The notes under the pieces: model-generated
The model's database searches: none
Told to the model about the DNA's origin: nothing
What the model saw: only the letters and a program-made list of their open reading frames with translations
Shown: in pieces, positions 1-7,842 of the stretch
Layout: the number at the start of each line of letters is the position of its first letter
How positions within the stretch are numbered: the stretch's first letter is position 1
Source: Micromonospora sp. WMMD1155
Lineage (GTDB): Bacteria > Actinomycetota > Actinomycetes > Mycobacteriales > Micromonosporaceae
Direction: 5' to 3'
Assembly (NCBI RefSeq): GCF_029581275.1
Contig: NZ_CP120742.1
Span: forward strand, 2,392,501-2,456,500
Length of the DNA stretch: 64,000 nt
Position numbers and translations under genes: made by a program

Positions 1-222
1 CGCGCCGGAGAGGCCCAGTCCGTCACGTACCTCGTCGAGCAGCGCGCCGAGGCTCGTCACCACGGCACGCAGGTTGACGGCGACCAGCAGCATCCCGACC
101 AGCACGAGCGCGCCACCGGTCGCCGGGTGCGTCCGCCGGGACTCGCCGGGGCCCTCCGCCGGGCGGTTGTCGACGGCGACGGGGGCGGGCGGCGCCGGAG
201 CGGCGGTGGGTGGCGGGGTCAT
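1..222 (-). CDS. MFS transporter, CynX/NimT-like (N-terminal part only)
   Basis: The gene runs off the left edge, so only the first 74 residues are present. A Pro/Ala-rich cytoplasmic tail of about 35 residues is followed by a first membrane helix (about residues 37-60) containing the short motif VAVNLRAVVTSLG and then LLDEVRDGLGLSG. The NLR in the first helix followed by a Ser-Gly loop resembles the CynX/NimT group of the major facilitator superfamily, which exports or imports small anions and drugs. It is divergent from a FadR-type regulator, so that regulator probably controls it. The substrate cannot be read from this fragment. The start is the ATG nearest a TAGGTT -10-like box. Confidence 0.6.
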   Translation of the reverse strand, partial: MTPPPTAAPAPPAPVAVDNRPAEGPGESRRTHPATGGALVLVGMLLVAVNLRAVVTSLGALLDEVRDGLGLSGA

Positions 223-272
223 GACCTCTAACCTACAATCATGGGATGAATTTGGGCCCGGTGTTGTAACCA
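223..272. promoter_or_regulatory. divergent promoter/operator between MFS and FadR-type genes
   Basis: This short gap serves both genes. On the minus strand a TAGGTT box (235-230) lies 7 nt before the MFS ATG, which suggests a leaderless transcript. On the plus strand TACAAT (234-239) is a possible -10. At 262-272 the complement reads TGGTTACAACA, one mismatch from the FadR-type consensus TGGTNNNACCA, right against the GTG start of the regulator, consistent with autoregulation. All of this is pattern matching. Confidence 0.4.
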
Positions 273-989
273 GTGCCACCCTCGGTCGATTCCTCCTCCG
301 CGCCCCCGGCACCGCCACGCGGGCGGCCCGCCGTGCCGCCACGCGGCCACCGCGTCCGGCAGACCATCGAACAGCTCCGGGCCCGGATCCTCGGCGGTGA
401 GTGGCCGGTCGGCGGGCGCATCCCGACCGAGCCGCAGTTGGTCGCCGCGCTGGGCGTGGGGCGCAACACGGTCCGCGAGGCGGTTCGCGCCCTGGTGCAC
501 GCCGGGGTGCTGGAGTGCCGGCAGGGCTCCGGCACGTACGTGGTCTCCATCGACGAGCTGGCCCCGGTGGTGGCCCGCCGCCTCGGCGACGACCGGATGA
601 CCGAGGTGATCGAGGTACGCCGCGCCTTCGAGGTGGAGGCCGCACGTCTCGCCGCGCTGAGGCGTACCCCGGAGGACCTGGCGGCGCTCGACGGCGCGCT
701 CGCCGCGCGCGAGGCCGCCTGGCACGACGGCCGGGTCGACGCGTTCGTCGAGGCCGACGCGGCGCTGCACACGGCGGTGGTCGCCGCCGCGCACAACACC
801 ATGCTGGCCGAGCTGTACGCCTCGGTCGGCAGCGCCCTGCGCAGCACCGTCGCCCAGGCGATGGGTGACGCGCTCACCCCGGAGCGCTACGTCGACCACA
901 GCCGACTGGTCGAGGCGATCCGGGCCGGCGAGCCGGGCCGGGCGGCGCTCGAAGCCGGCGCTTTTCTGGAGCCCGCCGAACGGGCATAG
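273..989 (+). CDS. FadR-subfamily GntR transcriptional regulator
   Basis: This 238-aa protein is a dimeric DNA-binding repressor or activator that responds to a small metabolite. A disordered Pro-rich start is followed by a winged helix-turn-helix (about residues 25-95; TEPQLVAALGVGRNTVREAV is the recognition region and QGSGTYV the wing). An all-helical FCD effector domain follows (about 105-228), with the Asp and His of ADAALHTAV and a later DHSRLVEAI that fit its metal/ligand pocket. The length is normal for the FadR group. The GTG start was chosen because the only upstream ATG (241) meets a stop at once. The divergent MFS gene is its most likely target. The effector is unknown. Confidence 0.85.
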   Translation: MPPSVDSSSAPPAPPRGRPAVPPRGHRVRQTIEQLRARILGGEWPVGGRIPTEPQLVAALGVGRNTVREAVRALVHAGVLECRQGSGTYVVSIDELAPVVARRLGDDRMTEVIEVRRAFEVEAARLAALRRTPEDLAALDGALAAREAAWHDGRVDAFVEADAALHTAVVAAAHNTMLAELYASVGSALRSTVAQAMGDALTPERYVDHSRLVEAIRAGEPGRAALEAGAFLEPAERA

Positions 990-1028
990 GTTGTCCCCGA
1001 CAGAAAAGCGGACACCTCGGGAGTACGG

Positions 1029-1502
1029 ATGCTCAAGGGCTTCAAAGACTTCATCATGCGCGGCAACGTCGTCGACCTGGCGGTCGGTGTCGTCATCGGC
1101 GCCGCGTTCACCGGCGTGGTCACCCAGCTGACCAAGTCGTTCCTCGAACCATTGATCCGGGTCATCGTGCTGCTGATCACGGGCAGCGACAAGGGTCTGG
1201 CCGGCACGGCGCCCAAGTTCCGCGGCATCGCGTTCGACTGGATCGCCTTCGTCAACGCGGTGATCACCTTCCTGCTCACCGCGGCGGCGCTCTACCTCCT
1301 GGTCGTCTACCCGATGAACCGGTTGGCCGAGCGGCGCAAGCGGGGCGAGGAGCCGCCGCCTGCCGCGCCGAGTGAGGAGGTCAAGCTGCTCACCGAGATC
1401 CGGGACGCGCTGGTCTCCGCCGGCCACACCACCCCGGGCCAGCAGCGTGGGGCGCTGGACGACGTGCTGGGGCGCCGGACGGAACCGCCGACGCAGCGCT
1501 GA
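1029..1502 (+). CDS. mscL: large-conductance mechanosensitive channel
   Basis: MscL opens under membrane tension and releases solutes during hypo-osmotic shock, protecting the cell. The N-terminus LKGFKDFIMRGNVVDLAVGV is the diagnostic amphipathic helix plus start of TM1. TM1 runs to about residue 42 with the pore-lining GVVIGAAF. A periplasmic loop follows, then TM2 (about 75-100, rich in Ala/Leu/Val) and a charged cytoplasmic helix (RLAERRKRGEE). The 157 aa are slightly longer than the usual 130-150 because of a polar C-terminal tail. The protein acts as a pentamer in the cytoplasmic membrane. The gene stands alone, 39 bp after the FadR-type regulator and followed by a hairpin. Confidence 0.96.
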   Translation: MLKGFKDFIMRGNVVDLAVGVVIGAAFTGVVTQLTKSFLEPLIRVIVLLITGSDKGLAGTAPKFRGIAFDWIAFVNAVITFLLTAAALYLLVVYPMNRLAERRKRGEEPPPAAPSEEVKLLTEIRDALVSAGHTTPGQQRGALDDVLGRRTEPPTQR

Positions 1503-1519
1503 CTCGATCGGATGCACAT

Positions 1520-1548
1520 CGGCCCCTGTGGGAATCCCGCAGGGGCCG
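1520..1548 (+). terminator. hairpin terminator after mscL
   Basis: CGGCCCCTG (1520-1528) pairs perfectly with CAGGGGCCG (1540-1548) across an 11-nt loop, 17 bp after the mscL stop. No T-run follows, which is usual for actinobacterial terminators. Confidence 0.6.
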
Positions 1549-1583
1549 CACCTTCTCGTACGTGTGTTCGATAGAGTCCCGCC

Positions 1584-1835
1584 ATGGAGCAGCGGAAGCA
1601 CTGGTGGAACGGGAAGTGGGGGAGGCTGGCCCGGCGGGACGTCTTCCTGCGGGTCGACGCCGACCGGTGGCACGTCGAGCAGCGCGCCGGCGGGGCCGAG
1701 GGCATCTCCCGGTTCTACGAGTACGGCAGTGCGGACGAGGCCGAGGACACCGTCCGGGCCCTCCTCGACGGCCCGGACACCTGGCGGGAGTTGTCCCCCC
1801 GCCCGCCGGGCAGCTGGACCCTCCCGAACAGCTGA
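1584..1835 (+). CDS. small conserved-looking hypothetical protein
   Basis: I do not recognise a named family. The 83-aa product is hydrophilic, with Trp/Arg-rich starts (EQRKHWWNGKWGRL), a segment reading VFLRVDADRWHVEQRAGG that looks like two beta strands, and an acidic helix (SADEAEDTVRALLDG) ending in WRELSP. It has no signal peptide, membrane segment or Cys. It looks like a compact alpha/beta cytoplasmic protein. Codon bias matches its neighbours and the frame is clean, which supports a real gene. It begins 35 bp after the mscL hairpin with ATAGAGT-like -10 bases just upstream, so it is probably transcribed alone. Confidence 0.6.
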   Translation: MEQRKHWWNGKWGRLARRDVFLRVDADRWHVEQRAGGAEGISRFYEYGSADEAEDTVRALLDGPDTWRELSPRPPGSWTLPNS

Positions 1836-1895
1836 GCGGGCTCACCGCTCCAGGCCCGGCCGGGCGGCCGCTGCGACGCCCCCTGCCGTCACGGC

Positions 1896-1957
1896 CCGGC
1901 ACCCTCGGCACCCGGCACCCGGCACCCGGCACCCGGCTACCCGGCTACCCGGCACCC
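1896..1957. repeat. short tandem repeat, CGGCACC/CGGCTACC units
   Basis: About eight degenerate 7-8 bp units (GGCACCC and GGCTACCC) lie head to tail in the gap between two small genes. They encode nothing obvious. This looks like slippage-generated simple sequence. Confidence 0.7.
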
Positions 1958-1995
1958 GCGGCGTCCCGCGCCGGGAGCCGGGTAGCACTTTTCAA

Positions 1996-2037
1996 CGATA
2001 TGACTCTGAGGCATTTTTATGACTCAGAGTCATATCG
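1996..2037. repeat. perfect 15-bp inverted repeat with TATGACTC core
   Basis: The arm CGATATGACTCTGAG (1996-2010) is exactly complementary to 2023-2037 across a 12-nt AT-rich loop. The arms are much poorer in GC than the surrounding DNA. A second perfect palindrome with the same GAGTCATA/TATGACTC core lies at 36911-36946. It could be a binding site, a transcript hairpin or a mobile miniature repeat; the sequence alone does not decide. Confidence 0.75.
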
Positions 2038-2152
2038 CTCTCCAGCGCGGCCGCCGCCCGGCCGTCCATCCAGCCCGCCTGAGCGTCGGCACGGCGTGTC
2101 GCGAGCCCATACGGTGTCGACCCGCCCGACACGGCCGCCCAGCCCGCCCCTG

Positions 2153-2225
2153 CACGGCGTCGGCCGGCCCATGCACAGCTCGGCCGGCCCATGCACAGCT
2201 CGGCCGGTCAGGCACGGCGTCGGCC
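2153..2225. repeat. 20-bp tandem duplication in nested direct repeats
   Basis: A 20-bp unit beginning CGGCCGGCCCATG occurs twice back to back (2161-2180 and 2181-2200), followed by a 7-bp partial third copy. The array is framed by a direct repeat of GCACGGCGTCGGCC at each end. With the tandem repeats at 1896-1957 and the palindrome at 1996-2037, the whole gap 1836-2317 is gene-free and repeat-rich. Confidence 0.75.
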
Positions 2226-2317
2226 CGGAGCGGACCGGACTGCCGGGCTGGCTGAGCGTCCGGCGGGGTGGCGGGGTACGGCGTTTAGCGGCGCGCCGAC
2301 CCGGGAACCGCGATGTG

Positions 2318-2689
2318 ATGGACCAGCAGGACGCGCAGCAGGCGACCATCTCGCGGATCACCACCGGGATGCCGGTGATCGACTCAGCCGGCACCGAGGT
2401 CGGAACGGTGGACCTCGTCCAGCGGGGCGACCCGAACGCGGTGACCGTCCAGACCTCGACCGCCGACCCGGGCAGCAGCCTGGACGAGCTGATCGAGTCG
2501 ACCGCGGTCGAGGAGCCGGACGTCCCGGCCGACCTGGCCGCGCGGCTGCTGCACAGCGGCTACCTGAAGGTGTCGACGGAGTTGACCCGCACCGGCGCGG
2601 TCTACGTGCCGGCCGACCGGATCGGATCGGTGGCCGACGGTCGGGTCCTCCTGGCCGTCGGCGTGGCCGACCTACCCCCCGAGGAGTGA
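2318..2689 (+). CDS. DUF2171/PRC-barrel-like small protein
   Basis: The 123-aa product begins MDQQDAQQATISRITTGMPV. The stretch GMPVIDSAGTEVGTVDLV is the typical first half of a PRC-barrel/DUF2171 fold, where a Gly-Met start is followed by a VGTV strand. A second half, YVPADRIGSVADGRVLLAV, supplies the closing strands with the usual Pro-Ala-Asp. Between them is an acidic helical insert. Such proteins are small soluble beta-barrels often linked to stress or RNA metabolism; the role here is unknown. The ATG was chosen because upstream in-frame sequence is low-complexity repeat. The 3' end overlaps the tail of the convergent BenE gene by 88 bp. Confidence 0.6.
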   Translation: MDQQDAQQATISRITTGMPVIDSAGTEVGTVDLVQRGDPNAVTVQTSTADPGSSLDELIESTAVEEPDVPADLAARLLHSGYLKVSTELTRTGAVYVPADRIGSVADGRVLLAVGVADLPPEE

Positions 2690-3882
2690 TCCGCCGGCCC
2701 TGGCCCGTCGGCTGGCGGCTCGGTGGGTGGGCGGCGGCGGCGGAAGAGCAGCAGCATCAGGCAACCGGCGGCCAGGCCCCAGAACGCGCCGCCCACCCCG
2801 ATCAGCGTCACCCCGGAGGCGGTCACCACGAAGGTGACCACCGCGGCCTCCCGGGTCGCCGGATCGGCCACCGCCGAGGCGAGCGCGGTCGCGAGGGCGC
2901 CCAGTAGGGCCAGCCCGGCGACCGCCTCGATGAGGATCGGTGGGGCGACCGCGACCAGCGCGGTGGCCGCTCCGGCACCCAAGCCGAGCAGGGCCAGCCC
3001 GAGCCCGGCGGTGATCGAGGCGATCCACCGGCGCTCCGGATCGGGGTGCGCGTCGGGGCTGGCGGCGAGCGCCGCGGTGATCGCCGCTAGGTTCACCGCG
3101 TGCCCACCGGCCGGGGCGGCGAGCAGGCTGGCCAGGCCGGTGGCCCGCAGGGCGGCGCCGAACGGCGGCCGGTAGCCGTAGCCGACCAGCACGGCCATGC
3201 CGGGTACGTTCTGCGCGGCCATGGTGACCAGGAACAGCGGAAGGGCCAGCCCGACCAGCGCGGACGCGTCCCAGGCCGGCATGGTCAGCGTGACCGACGG
3301 GACCAACGCGGCAGCGGTCAGGCCGGCCGGCGGTGCGGTCGCCGCGATCGCCGCCACCGCCACCACCAGCGCGCCGGGCACCGCCCAGCGGCGGGCGAAC
3401 CGGTGCAGCGCCAGCCAGGCCACCACCACCGGGCCGGCCACCAGGGGCAGCTCGACCAGTGCGCGGACCGGGGCCGTACACAGTGGCAGCAGCACCCCGG
3501 CGAGCATCGCGCCGGCTACCGGCTTGGGGATGGCGGCCACCGCGCGGCCGAGGGGCGGGAACAGCCCCGCGGCGACGATCAGCGCCCCGGAGACGAGGAA
3601 GGCGCCCACCGCGACCGGCCATCCGCCCGGGGGCGGCCCGGTCGCGACCAGCAGCGCCGCGCCCGGTGTCGACCAGGCCACGCTCATCGGGATGCGGTGC
3701 CGCCAGCCCAGCCAGGCGGCGGCGAGCCCGCACGCCACGCAGAGGGCGAGCAGCCCGGAGGCGGCCTGCGCATCCGACGCGCCGGCCGCGCGCAGCCCGG
3801 CCAGGACGACTGTGAACGAGCTGGCGAAGCCGACCAGCGCGGTCACCACACCCGCCAGCAGTGGTTGCACACGTCCGGCCAT
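2602..3882 (-). CDS. BenE-family (benzoate/H+ symporter-like) membrane transporter
   Basis: This 426-aa integral membrane protein has about 11-12 hydrophobic segments, starting MAGRVQPLLAGVVTALVGFA. It matches the BenE family (purine/nucleobase-transporter fold): early GFASSFTVVLAGL, a middle QNVPGMAVLVGYGYRPP that corresponds to the family's conserved helix-break motif, and a late repeated Ala/Leu/Gly-rich half. Known members import benzoate, but substrate assignment from family alone is weak. The last 50 residues are a polar low-complexity tail, longer than usual, which overlaps the convergent small gene. It is divergent from an XRE-cupin regulator with a shared palindrome, so that regulator probably controls it. 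Confidence 0.8.
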   Translation of the reverse strand: MAGRVQPLLAGVVTALVGFASSFTVVLAGLRAAGASDAQAASGLLALCVACGLAAAWLGWRHRIPMSVAWSTPGAALLVATGPPPGGWPVAVGAFLVSGALIVAAGLFPPLGRAVAAIPKPVAGAMLAGVLLPLCTAPVRALVELPLVAGPVVVAWLALHRFARRWAVPGALVVAVAAIAATAPPAGLTAAALVPSVTLTMPAWDASALVGLALPLFLVTMAAQNVPGMAVLVGYGYRPPFGAALRATGLASLLAAPAGGHAVNLAAITAALAASPDAHPDPERRWIASITAGLGLALLGLGAGAATALVAVAPPILIEAVAGLALLGALATALASAVADPATREAAVVTFVVTASGVTLIGVGGAFWGLAAGCLMLLLFRRRRPPTEPPADGPGPADHSSGGRSATPTARRTRPSATDPIRSAGT

Positions 3883-3897
3883 TCGACTCCCCCGACT

Positions 3898-3913
3898 GTT
3901 CCGTTTACGGAAC
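3898..3913. promoter_or_regulatory. operator-like palindrome between benE-like and XRE-cupin genes
   Basis: GTTCCGTTTACGGAAC has perfect 7-bp arms around a TT centre, 15 bp before the BenE-type start and 24 bp before the regulator start. It covers the expected -35 position of the plus-strand promoter whose -10 may be TAGCAC (3923-3928). It is the best candidate for the XRE-cupin binding site. Confidence 0.6.
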
Positions 3914-3937
3914 GACAGCGTGTAGCACCATAGTCGG

Positions 3938-4498
3938 GTGCCGCAGCCACCACCAGCCCGCCGCCCGGGCCTCGACGTGGATCCCGTCGTCGTCGGCCGC
4001 CGGGTTCGCGCCCTACGCGAGGAACGGGGCATCTCGCTGTCCACACTGGCCCGGCTCGCCGGCGTCGGAAAGGCCACCCTCTCCGGCCTGGAACACGGCA
4101 CCCGCAACCCCACCCTGGAGACGCTCTGGGCGGTCACCGCGCAGCTCGGCGTACCGTTCACCGCCCTGTTGGCCGAACCGGCGGCCGAGCCGATCGTGCA
4201 CGGCACCGCCGTCACCGCCACCCTGCTGGAGGTGTTCACCGACACCGACGCGACCTACGAGCTGTACCGGATGCGCGTCGCGCCGGGCGTCGTACAGACC
4301 TCTCCCGCCCACCAACCCGGCGTGACCGAGCACATCACCGTCTTCGCCGGAGTACTACGCGCCGGGCCCGCCGACACGCCGCTGACCGCCCCGGCCGGTG
4401 GCCACCTCCGCTGGGTGTCGGACGTGCCGCACACGTACGCGGCGGTGGGTGACGAGGAGGTCGCCGCCAGCCTGCTGCTGCGTTACCCGCGCCGCTGA
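3938..4498 (+). CDS. XRE-family regulator with C-terminal cupin domain
   Basis: The 186-aa protein pairs an HTH_3/XRE domain (about residues 12-75; VRALREERGISLSTLARLAG then KATLSGLEHGTRNPTLETL) with a small cupin beta-barrel (about 110-185; GVTEHITVFAGVLRAGP, LRWVSDVPHTYAAVG). This class senses a small ligand through the cupin and usually controls a neighbouring transporter or catabolic gene. The divergent BenE-type permease and the palindrome between them make that gene the likely target. The GTG start follows a -10-like TAGCAC by 9 nt, so the leader is very short or absent. A Pro/Ala-rich N-terminus of about 10 residues precedes the HTH. Confidence 0.85.
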   Translation: MPQPPPARRPGLDVDPVVVGRRVRALREERGISLSTLARLAGVGKATLSGLEHGTRNPTLETLWAVTAQLGVPFTALLAEPAAEPIVHGTAVTATLLEVFTDTDATYELYRMRVAPGVVQTSPAHQPGVTEHITVFAGVLRAGPADTPLTAPAGGHLRWVSDVPHTYAAVGDEEVAASLLLRYPRR

Positions 4499-4591
4499 GA
4501 CGCGGTCCCGGCGGCGCATATCTCAATCATTTTCGCCCCACGCAGTAGTGCGTAGAGACGAAGGCAGGGTCTTCTTGGCAAGCTTGACCCC

Positions 4592-5311
4592 ATGACGCTG
4601 ATCCTCCGCTCGGTCATCCTCAACGACATCGGCTTGGTTCGCACCAACAACGAGGACTCCGCCCTCGCCGGTGACCGCCTGATCGCCGTCGCCGACGGCA
4701 TGGGTGGGCTGCCCGCGGGTGAGGTGGCGAGCGAGATCGTGATCCGGATCCTGGACGAGCTGGCCCCGCCCACCGACCCCGACAGCGCCGCCGACGCCCT
4801 ACGCGCCGTGGTCAGCACCGCCAACCAGCGCATCCATGCCGCCATCACGGTCGACCCGGCCCGGGAGGGGATGGGAACGACACTCACCGCGGCGCTGCTG
4901 GCCGGGGAGACGCTGGTGCTGGCCCAGGTCGGCGACTCCCGCTGCTACCTGCTGCGCGACGGGGAGCTGACCCAGCTCACCCGGGACGACACGTTCGTGC
5001 AGGCGCTTGTCGACCAGGGCACGCTCTCCCCCGACCAGGCCCGTCACCACCCGCAGCGGTCGCTGGTGACCCGGGCCGTGCAGGGTGCCGACACCCCGCC
5101 GGCGGTCGGTGTCCTGACCGTGGTGCCCGGCGACCGGCTGCTGCTGTGCAGCGACGGGCTCTCCGACTACGTGGAGGACGACGCCATCGCCGCGGCGCTG
5201 GGCATGTACTCCGACCGCCAACAGTGCGGCGAGCAGTTGGTGAAGCTGGCTCACCACGCCGGTGCTCCGGACAACGTGACAGTCGTGGTCTCCGACGTGG
5301 TCGCCCGCTGA
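4592..5311 (+). CDS. PP2C-family protein serine/threonine phosphatase
   Basis: This 239-aa metal-dependent phosphatase reverses Ser/Thr kinase phosphorylation in the cytoplasm. The family motifs appear in order: VRTNNEDS with the first metal Asp, VADGMGG with the second, GTTLTAALL, QVGDSRCYLLRDG, QLTRDDTF, LLLCSDGLSDYV with another metal Asp, and APDNVTVVV at the end. The protein is the minimal catalytic domain without a membrane anchor or extra sensor, as in stand-alone PstP-like or RsbU-unrelated enzymes. No kinase, FHA or cell-division gene is adjacent, so its partner is unknown. It is preceded by a 93-bp gap with no clear operator. Confidence 0.92.
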   Translation: MTLILRSVILNDIGLVRTNNEDSALAGDRLIAVADGMGGLPAGEVASEIVIRILDELAPPTDPDSAADALRAVVSTANQRIHAAITVDPAREGMGTTLTAALLAGETLVLAQVGDSRCYLLRDGELTQLTRDDTFVQALVDQGTLSPDQARHHPQRSLVTRAVQGADTPPAVGVLTVVPGDRLLLCSDGLSDYVEDDAIAAALGMYSDRQQCGEQLVKLAHHAGAPDNVTVVVSDVVAR

Positions 5312-5373
5312 CCCCGCCCGGCGGATCGGCGAATCCGGTTGCTGCCACCTCGGCGGCGGGTTGAGATGGACGA

Positions 5374-6564
5374 ATGACCATCCGCCGGGTGACCGCCGAC
5401 GACCGTCTCACCACCAGCTTCCCGCTGGCCGCGTACGCCTTCGAGTCCTCGCCGCTCGGCGCCGCACGCATCGACGAGTTCCGCGACTACCTGCCCTACC
5501 AGGAGGGCAACCGGACGTTGATCGTCGAGGAGGGCGGTGCCACGCTGGCCGCCGTCTCGGCCATCCCGATGCGGCAGAACCTGCGCGGGGTGGTGCAGCC
5601 GATGGCCGGCGTGGCCTCGGTGGCGACCCACCCGCTGGCCCGCCGGCAGGGGCACGTCCGGACGTTGCTGCACCAGCTCCTCGACGAGATGCGCGACGAG
5701 GGGCACACGCTCAGCGCGCTCTACCCGTTCCGGCCCAGCTTCTACGCCCGGTTCGGCTACGTCGGGCTGCCCAAGCCACGCCGGGTCACCTTCGCCCCGG
5801 CCCACCTCGGGTCGCTGCTCCGCGTGGACCTGCCCGGCGAGGTGACCTGGGAACGCATCGCGGCCGGCTATCCGGTGTGGCGGGCGTTCACCGAACGCAA
5901 CCTCCAGGAACGGCACGGCTTCTCGATCTTCCCGGACTACCGGGCGGCCGGAATGCGCGACCGGGACGAGTACTGGCTGGTGACCGCCCGGGTGGGCGGG
6001 GAGGTCACCGGCGCGGTGACCTACCGGATCGACGGGCACGGCGGCACCCTGCACGGCAACGAGATGCTGTACGTCGATCCGCTCGCCCGGACGTTGCTGT
6101 TGCAGTTCTTCGCCCGACACGTCGACCAGATCGAGCGGGTCAGCGTCCAGGTCCCGCCCGACGAGTTGCCGGAGCTGTGGCTGACCGACCTGGACGTGCA
6201 CGTGGAGGCACGGACGGCCGTACCGGCTTCGTCGGCCCCGATGGCCCGACTGCTGGCGATGGACGCGTTGCGTGGGCTGCCCGCCGGGCCGGGTCGGGTA
6301 CGGGTCGAGCTGACCGGGGACCGTTGGCTGGCCGGCACCCACCTGCTGGACGGCACGACCGGCACGGTCGAGCTGGTCGACGACACCACCGGCGGTACGC
6401 CCACCGCCACCCTGAGCGCCGCCGGTCTCTCCGCCCTCGCGTACGGGGTGTTGGACCCGGCCGAGCTGCCGTTGCGGGGCCTGGGCGAGGTGCCTGCGGA
6501 CGCCGCCGCCGAGCTGCGCGGCATCTTCCCCCGTCGGGTGCCGTACCTCTTCGCCGACTTCTGA
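5374..6564 (+). CDS. Eis-type GNAT N-acetyltransferase
   Basis: The 396-aa protein has the three-part Eis architecture. An N-terminal GNAT domain (about 1-150) carries the acetyl-CoA site VATHPLARRQGHVRTLL, a second degenerate GNAT-like domain occupies about 160-290, and an SCP2-like domain ends the protein. The C-terminal residues YLFADF supply the carboxylate that Eis enzymes use as general base; ending in Phe is typical. Known relatives acetylate amines of aminoglycosides or lysines, but the physiological substrate here is unknown. The Tyr-rich FYARFGYVGLP is the usual catalytic region. It starts 62 bp after the phosphatase and may share its transcript. Confidence 0.85.
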   Translation: MTIRRVTADDRLTTSFPLAAYAFESSPLGAARIDEFRDYLPYQEGNRTLIVEEGGATLAAVSAIPMRQNLRGVVQPMAGVASVATHPLARRQGHVRTLLHQLLDEMRDEGHTLSALYPFRPSFYARFGYVGLPKPRRVTFAPAHLGSLLRVDLPGEVTWERIAAGYPVWRAFTERNLQERHGFSIFPDYRAAGMRDRDEYWLVTARVGGEVTGAVTYRIDGHGGTLHGNEMLYVDPLARTLLLQFFARHVDQIERVSVQVPPDELPELWLTDLDVHVEARTAVPASSAPMARLLAMDALRGLPAGPGRVRVELTGDRWLAGTHLLDGTTGTVELVDDTTGGTPTATLSAAGLSALAYGVLDPAELPLRGLGEVPADAAAELRGIFPRRVPYLFADF

Positions 6565-6570
6565 GCTCCC

Positions 6571-6636
6571 TTAACCAGGGGTTAAACCGGCACGGCGAAT
6601 TCGTCGCGACACCGTCGCGGCTCCTAGCATCACCTG
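6571..6636 (+). promoter_or_regulatory. promoter with TTAACC palindrome, leaderless arrangement
   Basis: TTAACC-AGG-GGTTAA (6571-6585) is a perfect 6-bp palindrome just after the preceding stop. A -10-like TAGCAT (6625-6630) lies 6 nt before the GTG of the next gene, which suggests that the transcript begins at the start codon. The palindrome sits upstream of the -35 position, where an activator would bind. Confidence 0.4.
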
Positions 6637-7827
6637 GTGCGCATGACGTCGCTTGCCGCTCTGCTCGTCCTCGGTGTCGCCACGGCGACCCTGCCCGCCT
6701 GCGCGGCCGATGATCCGGCTCCCGCTTTCCGGTCCGGCTCGTCCACCCCGCCGACGGCAGTGGTGACCGGCGACCAGGACGCCTCCCCGGGGGCCCGGGA
6801 CGGCCTCGGCGGCCCCGGGGCCAGCGCCAGCCCGAAGCCAGCCGGGAAGCTCCTCGCGGCCGGAAACCCGAACGGCAGGGCCAGCGTGCCGGCCGAGGCG
6901 CGGGCGGTGGACACCTCGAAGCCGACCCGGACCGTCGGCACCGGCACCCCGGCCGGCTGCACCTCGGCGGCGGTCGTGAAGGCGGTCGCGGCGGGCGGTG
7001 TCATCACCTTCGACTGCGGCCCGGCACCGGTGACGATCAAGATGGCCGCCACCGCGAAGGTCCGCAACGCCAACGGGCCGAAGGTCGTGCTGGACGGCGG
7101 CGGCAAGATCACGCTGAGCGGCCAGGGTCAGCGCCGCATCCTTTACATGAACACCTGCGACGAAGCCCAGGGATGGACCACCTCGCACTGCCAGAACCAG
7201 GATCACCCGCAGCTCACCGTGCAGAACCTGACGTTCGCCGACGGCAACTCCACCGGCGACAAGGCCGAGGGCGGCGGCGGTGGGGCGATCTTCGTGCGCG
7301 GCGGCCGGTTCAAGGTGGTCAACTCGCGCTTCGTCGGCAACCGCTGCGACCGCACCGGCCCGGACCTGGGTGGCGCGGCCGTCCGGGTGCTGAGCCAGCA
7401 CGACAACAAGCCGGTGTACGTGGTCAGCAGCACCTTCGACGGCGGCTCCTGCTCGAACGGAGGGGCGCTGAGCAGCATCGGCGTGTCGTGGGTGGTGCTG
7501 AACAGCCTGCTCAAGAAGAACGAGGCGATCGGCAGCGGAGCCAACCCGGCCAAGTCCGGCACGCCGGGCGGCGGCAGCGGCGGTGCGATCTACTGCGATG
7601 GCAACGAGTTCACCGTCCGGATCGCCGGCACGATCATCGAGGACAACAAGGCGAACGAGGGCGGTGGCGCGATCTTCTTCGTGAGCAACAACCGCACCGG
7701 CACGATGCGGATCGAGAGCTCGACACTGCGCCGCAACCCCAGTGGCAGGTTCGAGACCCGCGGCTTCCCCGGCATCTTCTTTCTCGGCGCAAAGAACCCC
7801 ACGGTGACGGGCTCCAAGCTGTCCTGA
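6637..7827 (+). CDS. secreted right-handed beta-helix lipoprotein
   Basis: The 396-aa product starts with a lipoprotein signal whose lipobox LPAC puts the acylated Cys at residue 22. About 90 residues of Pro/Ala/Gly-rich linker follow, then a parallel beta-helix from about residue 100 to the end. The helix is marked by short Gly-rich turns (GGGGGAIFVRGG, GGSGGAIYCDG, EGGGAIFFVS) and by Asn ladders such as VVNSRFVGNRC. The fold is shared by polysaccharide lyases and by surface adhesins. The catalytic Asp/Arg cluster of pectate lyases was not identified, so an enzyme claim is not justified. It probably sits on the outside of the membrane and binds or cuts a polysaccharide. Confidence 0.75.
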   Translation: MRMTSLAALLVLGVATATLPACAADDPAPAFRSGSSTPPTAVVTGDQDASPGARDGLGGPGASASPKPAGKLLAAGNPNGRASVPAEARAVDTSKPTRTVGTGTPAGCTSAAVVKAVAAGGVITFDCGPAPVTIKMAATAKVRNANGPKVVLDGGGKITLSGQGQRRILYMNTCDEAQGWTTSHCQNQDHPQLTVQNLTFADGNSTGDKAEGGGGGAIFVRGGRFKVVNSRFVGNRCDRTGPDLGGAAVRVLSQHDNKPVYVVSSTFDGGSCSNGGALSSIGVSWVVLNSLLKKNEAIGSGANPAKSGTPGGGSGGAIYCDGNEFTVRIAGTIIEDNKANEGGGAIFFVSNNRTGTMRIESSTLRRNPSGRFETRGFPGIFFLGAKNPTVTGSKLS

Positions 7828-7842
7828 CGCTCCACTTCTCTT

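Noticed and set aside
228..1673. Long minus-strand frame across the FadR-type and mscL genes
   Set aside because: Shadow of two well-supported plus-strand genes; no motif.
2161..2207. CRISPR-like direct repeats
   Set aside because: Two adjacent copies without spacers, no further repeats and no cas genes.
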